From assembly GCA_020226215.1 (NCBI GenBank), contig CM035226.1, forward strand, positions 67,293,455 to 67,357,454: a stretch of 64,000 bases of DNA, read 5' to 3'. The DNA comes from Sindora glabra (Eukaryota; Streptophyta; Magnoliopsida; Fabales; Fabaceae). Of this stretch, positions 11,420 through 22,984 are shown in pieces (the first letter of the stretch is position 1; the number at the start of each line of letters is the position of its first letter). Below the pieces are notes generated by a model. That model searched no databases, had not been told where the DNA came from, and worked only from the letters and a program-made list of their open reading frames with translations. The position numbers were made by a program, and so were the translations under genes.

Positions 11420-12175
11420 ATCATCTTTCTTCTTTGGTAATACTTTTTTTTTTTTTGCTTTGACCCTAAAGATCCTATCATTAGAGACCTTAAAATCTTT
11501 GACCACAGTCTTGGCTTTGTGAAGTTGGATTTATTCTTCTATTTTGGTGGACTTCAATTGGCTTTTAAATTTGGATAAACCTTTTCAGCCAGATGTAGTT
11601 ATAACTAAAGCTTTAAGAGTCTTTACTACAAGCTTTGGATCTCCTTGGCATTTTCCTCTATCTTCTTAGTACATAACTTATACTTCATTGCTATGTCCTT
11701 TTTTTACTTATCACTGGCTTTATAAAAGTCAATGATTTCTTGCTTTTTGCTAAAGTAGAGTTAGGTACACTTTTTCAGTACTTAAGGCTTTGCTCATATT
11801 TTTAGTCATCTTGGGAGGTTTTTCAGAGATAGAAATAATAAAAGAATCCAAGTTAATGGTCATAATATGGTATTAAGTGTTAACTTCTTTTTGAATGGTT
11901 AAAGTTAAGTCTAGTTGTTCATATGTTTTAAGCTTGGAAAGAAGCATTTTAAGGTCTCACTCAAAAAGGATTACAAAACATATATTATGCCTCTAATAAC
12001 AACATCTCTTTGATCCTCCACTTATGGTTGCTTTATAGGTTAACTTATGGAAACAAAAGTACTTTCTTTAGCCAAAATTAATTAATGTTGTATAATAAAT
12101 GGGTTTTCATCCTTTTCGACTTCCTCCTCTTTTTCTTGGCCAAACCCCTTATTTTCTACCTTGCCACCAACCATT
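11420..12175 (-). pseudogene. Broken minus-strand coding relic, charged, unrecognised
   Basis: On the minus strand an ATG near 12,175 opens MVGGKVENKGFGQEKEEEV. Protein-like sequence rich in Lys, Glu, Ser and Thr continues with stops to about 11,420, including KCQGDPKLVVKTLKALVITT and KFKSQLKSTKIEE. It resembles a decayed charged or coiled-coil protein. I do not recognise the family; an accessory retrotransposon ORF is the likeliest origin. The short gap 11,126-11,419 holds nothing I can name. Confidence 0.4.
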
Positions 12176-12179
12176 CAAA

Positions 12180-13502
12180 GTGTTAATATGATATTCCTTA
12201 ATGAAAGGGTTAGTTTAACATTACGTAATTATTGTTATCAATTTAGTTTCTTATATATAATAATATAGTTATTAAATAAAAAATAATTATATTCAAGTAA
12301 TAATCATAAATATAATTGCTCATGGTTTCATCCAAATATTGGAAGAAGTTCATATTTATTTAATTATGAATTTTAGAGTGGTAACAAATAAGGTAGAATA
12401 CAAGGTTGTTAACTATCACTACATGATTAAGTTTTATGCTTCAATTATATTGAAGAAAGTTGAACAACAAGATTCCTAGATACCCAAACACAAATTTGAG
12501 TTGCTTCCTTTTAATAAATTAGAAGATAGATTTGATAAGAATACTTACTTGGAAGGTAATATACATAAACTACATTCATATGTCAAAGTTGTTATTTAGT
12601 TTGATATAAATTTATAAAATATGAGTATTCTTACAAATTCATGAGGCAGATGTCATGAAACTATTTAAAAGTGCCTTTCTTATCAAAGTGATATTGATAT
12701 AAGATAAACCAATGAAAAAGAAGAGTCGTGGCAATAACAAAGGATTGTTTTGCATGTAAAATATCAATCTTTGTTATCTTTTATTTTGAAGGATGACTTT
12801 AAAATTGCAGGGAAATGACAATTAAAATCACGTTATGTGATATACTAACAAAAATACTTACATTAGGATACTTGGATTAAAAATTTACCAAAACAATTTT
12901 AATTCTAACATTAACAATTGTTAAATAATTTAGTCCAAAATTTAGGAATTTTGAGATTTAGCTGTATACCCCAAGTTCATCTAAAGTCTATACAAATTTA
13001 TATGCAGAAAAGATTATCAATTTAAGGCAAAACTAAAAATAATTTAATTAAATATTTATGCCATGTATCCTTGCATCAATATATAATAAGACTAATTAAT
13101 AAGATTAATGTAGTCTTATGATTAAGCAAATAGATCTAATTACACAATTGGTGATTTTAACTAGAATAGTTTATATGCAATAGAATTTAGAAACAAGTAG
13201 AAGTTTGAAAATAATACTGAACTGTACATGAAAAATTATAATTATAATGCAAATTTTAAATTAACTTATTTTGACATTTGTATATAATTTTATTCAATTA
13301 TGAATAGAGTACTCATACTTCAAAAGTTTCAAATTGAGTATTTAATTCAATTATAACTAACTGGTTTAAAACTTTTAACAATGTCTTTTATTTTTGAGTT
13401 GATAAATTTTTAAGTAGAATGCTCTAACCTCCCTTAAGTTAAGTAAAATTACATAGACCTTCCCTAATTCTAAAATATGCATTTTCATCCCTTTTATCTT
13501 GA
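12180..13502. other. AT-rich intergenic sequence
   Basis: No open frame, RNA gene or terminal repeat is recognisable. Weak protein-like traces near 12,340-12,600 on the plus strand (for example KHKFELLPFNKLEDRFD) may be further retrotransposon debris. Confidence 0.45.
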
Positions 13503-15091
13503 TGTGAAAAATATTTACTATTTTAATTTCCTCTATTTTATGTCTCTTAGGTGTTACATGTGCTTAATTTTACAAAATAAGTCTTGTTTTATAATTTATG
13601 GTTAATTTTATAATATCTGAATTTATTCAATTAAATTGGATTTTAACACCATTTCTATTTTTTTAGTCATATATTGAGCTCTAGACATTGGATTGAGGCA
13701 AACTTTATATCATTAGAAAGTTTAAAAATAGACTACAATTTTTATATTTTGGCCCAAGTCCAGTTTAGATATTTTGGAGGTCATATATGGCTAAGAAATT
13801 AAAGTTATATTTTTATCCTTGCTAAGCTTCAATTTTTGGGTCATATCTAAAGTTATAAAGGTATAATTAACCTAACACTAACACCTAAATTCTCAAAAGA
13901 CATAGGCTTACAAGTTTTATGTTTATAATTTATCCAAATTACATTGATTTCATACCTGCAGGAATTCACTGATATAATTATTAGATTTAATTATTTTGTT
14001 AAAAATAGGTCTAGGCTTCTAAAAATTAGAATGACCCTATTATTATAATCCTAAGATTCATAAATCCAAGTCTAGTTCAGTAAAGTTTTAGCTTAATTAG
14101 GTCAAATAAATATGGAGAACTCATTAGACTATTTAGATTTTACATATAGCACTTAGTAGACAGTTTTCTCTTCTTCTTGTTTTCTCTTTTTTTCTTCATC
14201 AATGAGAGCTTAAATTCAAAGTTAATTCAAGGAGTTTGAGACTCTCTTCACTAGATTATGAGGTTATGTAATTTTCCTCTTTCTTTGATTCTATATGTTG
14301 AATTCTCGATATTATATGTGTTGGATGTTAATTTAGTATAATTGATATTTATCATTATGATTTTTTATTTCTTTACTATTTCAATGTTGAATTATGGTTA
14401 GTAAATCATGATTTTACATATAGGAGTAGAGGGTTAAGGGATTAATTTAGAGGTTCTACTTTAATTTCTCAAATCAATCAAATTTTATTTTTAAATCAAT
14501 TTCAATCTAATGTAAGGATTATAACAGTTACTTAATTGGCTAATCTTAATTGATCAAATCATAAATGGTAATCTACCTTAGAATTCATGGGTTAATGCAG
14601 GAGTTTTAAGTAATCCAAAGTTGAAGAATTAATTATAAAAGTCAAATCCTAGTTGATCAATGATTAATCTAAACTAGAGTTTTCTATTCCTTGAATTGGT
14701 TGTTTTGCTACATTGATTTTCTTACTTTCTATTTGCTTGATTTTTTTTATTTTTCTTAATACATTCAATTCAATTTAAATTCACAAACCCCTCAATTCCC
14801 CCAATTCTATTATTTCATAGTTATACATACAACATACAGTATATTGTATCCATTCTGATACAACATTCTATTTTAGTGTATTTGCATTCTACTTTGTATC
14901 CATTGCATTAGTTTCTTATGTTTTTATTACATAATAAATTAGATAATTGTGTAGATATTGTTAGGAATTCAATTAGAAAAGATAATATTAAAAGATTATT
15001 AAGGGTATGACCTGATTGTTTCACTATACTACATTATCTTGTAACAAATGAGTTTTAACTAATTTTAGTACATTGTAACGTGCATATCACA
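13503..15091 (+). repeat. LTR of the gypsy family, copy 4
   Basis: About 1.59 kb, starting TGTGAAAAATATT and ending GTGCATATCACA, so it has the TG...CA ends of an LTR. It is similar in inverted orientation to 8,216-9,762 and 1,041-2,190, and in the same orientation to 2,225-3,029. No primer-binding site or gag follows, so it is probably solo. No clean target duplication is visible; a Helitron end may abut its right side. Confidence 0.65.
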
Positions 15092-15181
15092 TCTCTACAA
15101 AAATGCTACATCTAAATCTATTTTGAGGTCTTCAAAAGGTAAATTAAATACAATTGGCTAAAAATTGTTAAATTCATAAGT

Positions 15182-15472
15182 TTGTTTATAATGACATATT
15201 GTTATACTTGCAAAAAATACCTTTCTTTTGTAAAACTTATCATAGCAAAGATTTGTGTTGAAAATAACTGGTACTACATCTCTTGTGTTGATTGTATGAG
15301 AAAGCTAAAAAAAAATCGTTACAAACTTAATTATGATCATTGCAATAAAGTACTTGATTATCTAATTTTAAAGTTTTATTTATTTAAATTTTTTATTATA
15401 TTTTGGTCTCACTATAAAGAGAAAAAGTCTAAAAGAAGAAGAAGAATATATATTGGTATAGAATTATTGTAG
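15182..15472 (+). pseudogene. RPA large-subunit C-terminal domain fragment (Helitron cargo)
   Basis: This 96-codon frame contains ENNWYYISCVDCMRKLKK followed by NYDHCNKV. The order W-Y-Y-x-x-C-x-x-C, basic stretch, then a second cysteine pair matches the zinc-binding core of the replication factor A C-terminal OB fold, which binds single-stranded DNA. The second pair has only one cysteine (YDHC), suggesting a Cys-to-Tyr change and loss of zinc binding. The fragment is far shorter than an RPA large subunit (about 600 residues or more), and its last part (KKSKRRRRIY) looks unrelated. It is a relic rather than a working gene. Confidence 0.5.
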
Positions 15473-16189
15473 AAATTGAAGACAATCCTAGAAGAATAAT
15501 TTGAAACTTAATTGGATCATTGCTTTGTTATTCTTTATGTTAAAAATAAAAAAAATTAATATAAAAAGTTCAAATATAAATAGTTTGATAAGATAAATTA
15601 TATTATTTTCTTTCCAATAAAATTTTTTTTCTTTATTTTTAAACATTGCATTCAAAACTAAAATTTAAATTTATAATTTATAAAAAGATAATAAATTATT
15701 AGAATTACAAACGTAAACATTTCTATTTTGCTTATTTAATGACGATATGAAGAATATTATTTTGTATTTTATTATGAGTTAATTGGCAAGAAAAATTATA
15801 TCATGATCTTTTTAAAAAAAAATCCTTTTCTTTTTTTTCCTAAACATCACATTCAATGCTAAATTTTAGATTTATCATTTATTAAAAATTAATAAACTAT
15901 TATTTTTACCAAAAATAAAATTATATTGTTAAAAAGTATACAATTTTTCTAAAACAAAATACAATTTATAATAATAAAAATGTCATCTCAATTTAATTTA
16001 TACCTACAAACTATAAGTTCCAATATCAGAAAAAATATAATATAATTTTTTTTTCATAATTTTAACTATTCACATTTCTATTTAATTAAAAATTAAGAAT
16101 TAAAAAAATAACATCACACAATTAATATAATAATATAAATTAATATAAAACTCATGTAAAATAAGACATTTAATTTATTCTATTTTTTT

Positions 16190-16217
16190 CCAATGCAATG
16201 CATGGGTTTATTTCTAA
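16190..16217 (+). other. Helitron-type 3' terminus
   Basis: A six-pair stem (CCATGC with a bulged A, against GCATGG) with loop AAT is followed by eight bases and CTAA. The host T follows at 16,218. Confidence 0.55.
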
Positions 16218-17808
16218 TTTTTTCAAATATCGTGGAGGATTATCATGTATTTATTTGAAAAGGTAATAAATTGTTATTGAGAAAATATACATCAATAATT
16301 GTGTTTATTGGAAAAGAAATTTGATATGTAATTTCTGGTAAAATTATTTTTTTAAATTAAAAACTTTGACTTTTAAAATGAAAAAGCATTTTTTAAAAAA
16401 ATATAAGGTTATATCTTTTGAGAAAAATTGTAATTTTAGTGTCTTGAAATAAATTTCAACAGTGATGTCTCTTAAATGGAAAACATTTTGTCTTTTTAAA
16501 TTTAAGAGTTATGTATATTAGATGTGACATATTATTAAAACTTTTTTCTCATTTATGTATTTTGGTTTTCTTTTAAATAATTGCAACTATTACAAATCTA
16601 TTTCATAGATAAATAGAGGGCAAAATTTGAATTTTCCTTTCTGTAATTTTTCCAATTTCTGTTATAAAAGATTAATTCATATGTTATTTTCCTAAAGCAA
16701 TTTTAATTTAATTTAATTGAATATTTCCTTAAAAAAAATTGTATTATTCTTCATACTTAAGAAATTCTAACTCATGCACTGCCATTTTTCCCCCAAACAC
16801 ATATGCATCGAAGTTGGCATGGTTTTAAAGAATGGAATATTATGCCTCACCTAATATTTATAATAATTACATAATTCCAATTTGTTTTGCCACACCTACA
16901 AGACAAAGGAAATAGAAGGCTTGTTGGTGGCTAGTCAACTTCTCACCACCCACGAAGTTTGATGACTTGGCAAATCCAAATCCAGTTGGGTTAAACTTCA
17001 TTTGTTTTTTACGCTATTCAACTAAAACAGCCGTTGGTTCCGAGAATATTCTATTTTGTAATTAATATAATAAAATCCAAATTAACAACGCAGGACGGAT
17101 ATCATGCAAAGACTTTGATTTTATGTAATTTTTTCTTTTAGTTAAAATAGCACTAAAGATGGGGATGTCGACTTATAAACATTCTACTTCATTTTGCCGT
17201 TAAAGCAATTCATTGTTAATAAAGAAATTTGCTTCCCGGATAAAAATGGAGAAAATTGCAGAATACGGGTTGAATTTTAATTTCACAAATTATACCCTTA
17301 AACTAACACAAAATTCTAGTAGTAATTTCCATCGTTTACCAAATTAGCACCTTCCACGGGTAACGTAAATTTTGCATTAAAAAAAAACAAAAATCCAATC
17401 ATTTATTGTACATTTGACTTGTCCCATTATCTTTTAGCATGATTGGAAACTGACTTTTAAATATTTATTTGAAATTTCACATATTAAATGGGTGTGGCAA
17501 TTCAAGCAGGGTATCAAGCTACTTGTTTAAATATCTTATTTAAAGATATGTAATTAAATAAAATGACAGCTATGGCTTAAGAATTTAATTCCAATTGTTA
17601 GAGTTGGTGGGAAAATGTCCGGTACTAATAGCTTATGGAAGTTTTTTTGCCTTCTTTTTGGAAAATTATACTGTACTCATGCATAATTTTATTAATTTTT
17701 ATTTAATTTATTTATATTTTTAAATATTATATTCTATTTATGTATACTTTTTAATATTAACATTTTATCTAACTTAAATTTTTTTTATCTAATTTTTAAC
17801 GAAATATT
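16218..17808. other. Intergenic sequence with a less AT-rich core
   Basis: Around 16,790-17,380 the composition is closer to unique sequence (for example the stretch near 16,920 with TTGGTGGCTAGTCAACTTC). I find no splice-compatible exon or open frame. It may be old unique spacer between transposons. Confidence 0.45.
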
Positions 17809-18792
17809 TAAGGCTAACATTGAATCAAATCAAGCTAAATTGAACTTGACTTAGATTGAGTTTGATCTAAATTTGTTTAGTTTATGATTCAATTCAAATT
17901 TGATTCAAATAAAATTTTTAGCTAGAACTCAATTTGAATTAAGGTCACTATTAGCTTGCTTTGACTTGATAAACTCAAACTAATATTCAAAAAATAAAAT
18001 TGGATTGGGATGGCTCAACTAGAAAACTCATGAATAGGGCACATGTCCCAACCAATTTATCAATAAAGCTAGAAGTTTTTAAAACTATATAAAAAAAGTA
18101 TTGAACCAATATTAAACTAATTAATAAGCATGAATTGGTTTTGTATTTCATGATTTCTACAACTTTAAAATTTTATATTACTCTCATTTTATAGTGAGAA
18201 TATTTACATCTACCTTTTATAATATTCAATGTCAGCTTTCATTTGGAGAGTTTTCGTAACTTTCCATTCCTCTCTTAAATGATATTTTAAATTGCATTTA
18301 TCATAACCATACAATTAATTTCAAAATGAGAATGATGTTAATAATATTCATCATTAATTATAGTTATTATTCTATTTTAATTATAATTCAAATTCAAATA
18401 CAAGTAGCATTTACCTTAATCCACATAACTGATTTTAAAATGAGAATAATGTTAATAATATTCAAATATCATTTATTATTCTATTTTAACTCTAATTCAA
18501 ATCCAAATGCAAATATTAAATTATAATTATTATTTTACCTTTTTTCTTTGTAACAAGTATTTAATTTAGAATATATATTACAAAAATTATAATCAATATA
18601 TAAACATATTAATTAATTTTAATATATATTTTTCAAACTAGCTTAGTATACAACCAAATCGTACATCTTATAGATCAAACTCATCAAGTTACGTTAATTC
18701 ACTTATTTGACTTATAAACCTAACTCATCAAGTTAAAAATTGAATCAAGTTTTGAGTATCTCATCATTTAGCTCAATTAATTGCTAGCTTTA
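17809..18792. mobile_element. hAT-type non-autonomous element with 8-bp duplication
   Basis: The left end TAAGGCTAACATTGAATC and the reverse complement of the right end (TAAAGCTAGCAATTAATTGA) match imperfectly as terminal inverted repeats. The flanks GAAATATT (17,801-17,808) and GGAATATT (18,793-18,800) agree at 7 of 8 positions, as expected for an hAT target duplication. The subterminal regions repeat TCAA-, ACTC- and TTGA-type words on both sides, typical of this class. No transposase frame is present. The 66-codon frame at 18,326 is chance. Confidence 0.6.
18320..18540. repeat. Internal tandem duplication, about 110-base unit
   Basis: Two copies, about 18,320-18,432 and 18,433-18,540, share AAAATGAGAATRATGTTAATA, TTATTCTATTTTAA and a run of AATTCAAAT words. 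It lies inside the hAT-type element. Confidence 0.7.
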
Positions 18793-19120
18793 GGAATATT
18801 ACATAATAAGTGAATTAAGTTAATTCAAAAGAAATCATATGGCATTAAATTATAATTATATATATATATGAATTTATATTTAAAATTTTTAATTAGGACA
18901 ACAAAAATATATTAGCCATATTTCCTTAATTTATATGTAAAAACTATATGTTATTGCTTCATGCATGTGTTACAAAATTATAAATAATAAAATATACAAA
19001 CTTTGCTATCTACAAACATTAAGGATTTTAGTTGATTTTTTTACCCATGCCATGTATTATAATAAAAAAAATTTGACGAAAACTTAGGTGAATTTTTATA
19101 TGTGTTTATTATGAAGTTTT

Positions 19121-20678
19121 TATTAACTTTAGCCCCATTAAGGTGGTTTTGAAGATAACAAAATATTTTGATACTCTTGAATTTAGCATTTGATTAACTA
19201 GAATCCTAATGCAAAAAGTGAAAATTAAAGAAGATTAAAGATTGAAGATCATATTTAGTCTACCTAGGATTCTAGTTAGAATCATAAGATGAAATTATAT
19301 AAAGAAATTAATCAATAAGGGGTTTAGGTTTTTCTTGAAAATACTAAGATTAATCTTGTGTGAAAAGGCTTTAAAAATGAGGTTATACTATTTTTCAAGA
19401 AAAGAAATCATATTTCAAACAACCTTCTTTGGAAAATTAAAAATCGAGACATGAATTGATTAACCAATCGATTCCAAGCATCCAAAGAACAAATTGAAAT
19501 ACCTAAATCGATTGACTAATTAATTTCAAGCATTGAGAGAGCAAATTAGAATACCTAAATAAATTAATCAATTGATTCCAAACATATAGAGAGTACACTG
19601 GATATTCTAAATCGATTGACTAATCAATTTTAGAAGTTCAGAGAAAAAGCAAAGAAAAATGAATTAACTAATCAATCAATTCAATGTTACAAATTTTTAA
19701 AACCAAATTTTAGGAATTGATAATGCACCTACTCATTACCCTATGTTTTTATTCAAAACTTAAATTTTTCAAATGTTAGAATTAATTAACCAATTGATTC
19801 TAAACTTCTAGAGCCGAACTGAGGTTTAGTGAATCGATTAATCTATTGATTCACCATATATTAAATTTAGATTGTATAATTAAGTGAATCAATTGACCAA
19901 TCAATTCACTATAACTATTTCAAAATTTCATAGGTGACCTGAATCGATTCACCAATTGATTCACAAGGTGTTAACCACTCATAATGACTATATTTGTCTG
20001 TAATAGATTTTTTTACCTCTCAACCTCTAGACAAAGGCTTCATTTCAATTTGAAAATATAAGAAAGTACTTTCACTATTATATAGATACAAGAAACTTCA
20101 TTTTCTCTTATCTAAAATCTAAAAATCCTTTAAGTTTATCTTATTCAAATTCCTCTCTTAGTGTTGCACTATGTAACCTAACTTTCAAAGTTTATGAGAT
20201 ATATTCTTGCATTCAAACCATAGATTTGATATATATTAGGGTGAGATATCCTTAGAATTATCAAGAATGTTAAATCTCTTGATAAACAAAAGTTTTGAGA
20301 GAGGATTTTTAAAAGTATTTAATAAGAAAAGCAAAGACTTGTATTAAGGCTTCTTTAAGTGCCCTCAAACTTGAAAAGATAGTGAATTAGAGTTCAAATC
20401 CAAGTTAGAGAGGCTTGGTAGTGGATATACACCTTAGAGTGTTGGATCTTTAAGGCTGGAACTACTATAAATAATAATGTTTGAATCTCCTCTTCTTTAT
20501 CTCTTTATTTACTTATTTTATACTCCATATTTTTTAAACTTACTTTTTATTATGCTAAGTTTGCATCTACTTGTTCATTAGTTTCATTCTTAGATCATTT
20601 TTTAACACACATTGTCATTATTATGTAATAAGTTTTTAAACTCAATTCACCCCCTCTTAAGTAAAATACCGAATAATA
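19121..20678 (+). repeat. Left LTR of the Sirevirus-like element
   Basis: About 1.56 kb, starting TATTAACTTTAGCCCC (from TGTTAACC, seen in the right LTR) and ending CCGAATAATA. It is similar throughout to 24,559-25,491 plus 27,164-27,745. It holds about nine copies, spaced about 50-60 bases, of an imperfect palindrome of the form AATCGATT-spacer-AATCGATT, between 19,450 and 19,965. Confidence 0.85.
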
Positions 20679-20680
20679 TT

Positions 20681-20692
20681 TGGCATTCGAGC
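20681..20692 (+). other. Decayed initiator-tRNA primer-binding site
   Basis: TGGCATTCGAGC two bases after the left LTR matches the common plant copia site TGGTATCAGAGC at 9 of 12 positions. Confidence 0.6.
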
Positions 20693-20739
20693 TTAGCTCT
20701 TGGAATAATATCTTACAATCTCAAAAGAATCCAATTGAT

Positions 20740-21115
20740 ATAAATATTATCAACATTTTACCCAAATGTCCTTCATTAAACAAACCCCCAAGTTTTAATG
20801 GATAGAATATGCTTGTTAGAAATAAAAAATGAAAGATTTTATTAAAGCTACTGATATTGATATCTAAGATTTAATTGAAAATGATTATAATCCACTAGTA
20901 AAAAGGGAAAATAATATAGAGGTTCCAAAACCAAGATCTCAATGGAATGAAGAAGAGAAAAGAAAACATCAACTTGATTTTAAAGTTAAATGAATTTTAT
21001 CAAATGCTTTATGGCCTAGTGAATACGAGAAGGCATCAAATTGCCTAATTGCTAAAAAGATGTAAGATGTGTTTGAAGTAGCTTATGTAGGAACTACACA
21101 GGTTAAAGAAAGTTA
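20740..21115 (+). pseudogene. Copia gag relic (UBN2-like)
   Basis: Reading through a few stops gives a typical N-terminal copia gag: a block ending KNDRFY-like, then FIKATDIDI, DLIENDYNPL, QWNEEEKRKHQLDFK and NALWPSEYEKASNC. It runs without interruption into FEVAYVGTTQVKES at 21,069-21,113. In the family this region builds the particle. It then jumps directly to polymerase sequence, showing an internal deletion. Confidence 0.7.
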
Positions 21116-22236
21116 TTTCTTTCCAAATCATGTATTTAAATTGAAGAAAGCTTTATATAGCCTGAAAGAAGCTCCTAGAGCTTGGTATGAAAGGTTAAAC
21201 AAATTCTTGATGGAAAAAGATTTTTCAAGAGGAAAAGTTAATACTAATTTATTTATAAAACAAAAATTTGATGACATTCTTCTTATACAAATACATGATA
21301 TCATATTTGGTGCTAGTAATTAGTCTATATGCAAGGAATTTGCTAAGTTGATACGGAGTGAATTTGAAATGTCCATGGTGGGAGAATTGAATTTCCTTAT
21401 TGGGCTGTAAATCAAGCATTCAAATGATGAAAATTTTATAAGTCAAACTAAATATACAAAAAAACTACTGAAGAAATCAAGATGAGTGAAGCCAAACCAT
21501 CTCCTACCCTTATAAGTATAGCAACCAAGTTGGATCTAAATGAAGAAGGTAAAAAAGTTAAGGTAATAATGTATAGAGGAATGATAGGATCCTAGCTCTA
21601 TCTAAATGCTAGTAAACCAAACATTATGTTTAGTATGTGTATGTGCATAAGATTTAAAGCTAATCCAAAAGAATCACATTAACTGCTGTGAAAATAATTT
21701 TTAGGTATCTTGTGTACACACCTTACTTTGGCTTATGGTATCCTAAAGAAAAAGCAAACTTTCTAATAGGTTATTCGAATGTAGATTTTATTAGTAACAG
21801 ATTAGATAGAAAGAGCACTATTGGAGCATGTCAATTTCTTAGACATTTACTAGTCTCTTGGTATAGCAAGAAATAAAATAGTGTGGCACTATCCACTACT
21901 AAAGCAGAATACATAGCAATAAGTAGTTATTATGCTCAACTCTTGTGGATGAAGCAATAATTGTCTGACTATGGATTGAATTTTAAGAATATTCCTATAA
22001 AATGTGATAATACAAGTGCCAGTAATCTGACCAAGAATCTTGTCATGCACTTAAGATTTAAATATATTGAAATAAGACATCATTTCATTTGTAATCATGT
22101 CCAAAGAGGAGATATTTCATTAGAATTTGTACAAATTAATTTTCAATTGGAAGGCATTTTCACCAAGCCACTTAATGAAGATCGTTTTAATTTTATAAGA
22201 AGAGAATTAAGCATGTTAAATTTCCTTGAGAACTAA
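21116..22236 (+). pseudogene. Copia reverse transcriptase end and RNase H relic
   Basis: HVFKLKKALYSLKEAPRAWYE at about 21,127-21,192 is the hallmark late-RT block. IQIHDIIFGASN follows near 21,280, where the catalytic YVDD is expected and has decayed. RNase H follows: DRKSTIGACQFL and SWYSKK (21,688-21,876), then STTKAEYIA, then NIPIKCDNTSASNLTKN, HIRHHF-like and FTKPLNEDRFNFIRREL (21,961-22,236). The domains lie in three frames, so at least two frameshifts and several stops exist. The frame ends at 22,236, close to the usual end of copia pol. Confidence 0.85.
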
Positions 22237-22984
22237 TTTATGCATTAATTTCATATTATGATCAATGTACAAACTTAAGCACTAGAGGTATTGTAAAAGC
22301 TTATTTTGCAATTTCCATCCTTCATCCTCAGCAAAGTTAACTCAAAATCAAGGTTCAATCATTCATAAGGTCAAAAAGATGGATAACAAATCATTTGAGA
22401 AGTGGATTAGTATACAAGGAATTAAGTGATCAGTTAATTCCAGAAGGATGAATTGAGTGATCGATCGATCTAGTGATTTTATGCCTGAAGGAAATGATTT
22501 AAGTGGTTAATCAATTCCAAGAAAATAATGTTAGCCTCTGGAAGTCTCAAATCGATTTATCAATTGATTGATAGCATGTGAAGGGAATTTTGGAATTTAA
22601 AATTTTTTTTCATGAATCAAGTGGCCAATCAGTTCACAAATGAACATATTCATCCATGAATCGATTACTCAATTGATTCCACGAGAGCTCTATAGAAACC
22701 CTGTTGTTGCAATAACTATGTCATTCACTCCCTTGTTTCTTTTTTAACTGCTACATAGTCGTGCCCCTTCATCTTTCCAATATAACCTTTCGTTTCTCTT
22801 ATTAAAAACACCTAAAAACATCATTTAAAACCATCTTTATCCTTTCTAACACTTTTTAATGCATAAAAAAACTAGTATTATCAAATTTTTATTCAACCCA
22901 TATCACCAAAACCCTTAATTTGCAACCCACTTTAAAACTCTTTTTCTCTAACCAAATCTTAGTGATCATTAACACTATTGGAAA
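22237..22984 (+). other. Spacer between pol and third ORF, with ATCGAT-type palindromes
   Basis: Non-coding. From about 22,425 to 22,700 it carries several of the same AATCGATT-like paired motifs found in the LTRs (for example GATCGATCGATC at about 22,460 and ATCGATTACTCAATTGATT near 22,660). Confidence 0.6.

Larger units (their letters stand above)
15092..16217 (+). mobile_element. Probable Helitron with RPA-like fragment
   Basis: The 3' end has the Helitron form: a short hairpin (CCAATGC AAT GCATGG with one bulged A, 16,190-16,205), a T-rich spacer, then CTAA (CTRR) at 16,214-16,217 followed by T. A possible 5' end, TCTCTAC at 15,092, is preceded by A, fitting insertion between A and T, but it coincides with the LTR boundary and is less sure. 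Inside, 15,182-15,472 encodes a replication-protein-A-like zinc region, a cargo often found in plant Helitrons. No Rep/helicase gene is present, so it is non-autonomous. Paired AT-rich segments near 15,640 and 15,845 look like an internal duplication. Confidence 0.5.
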
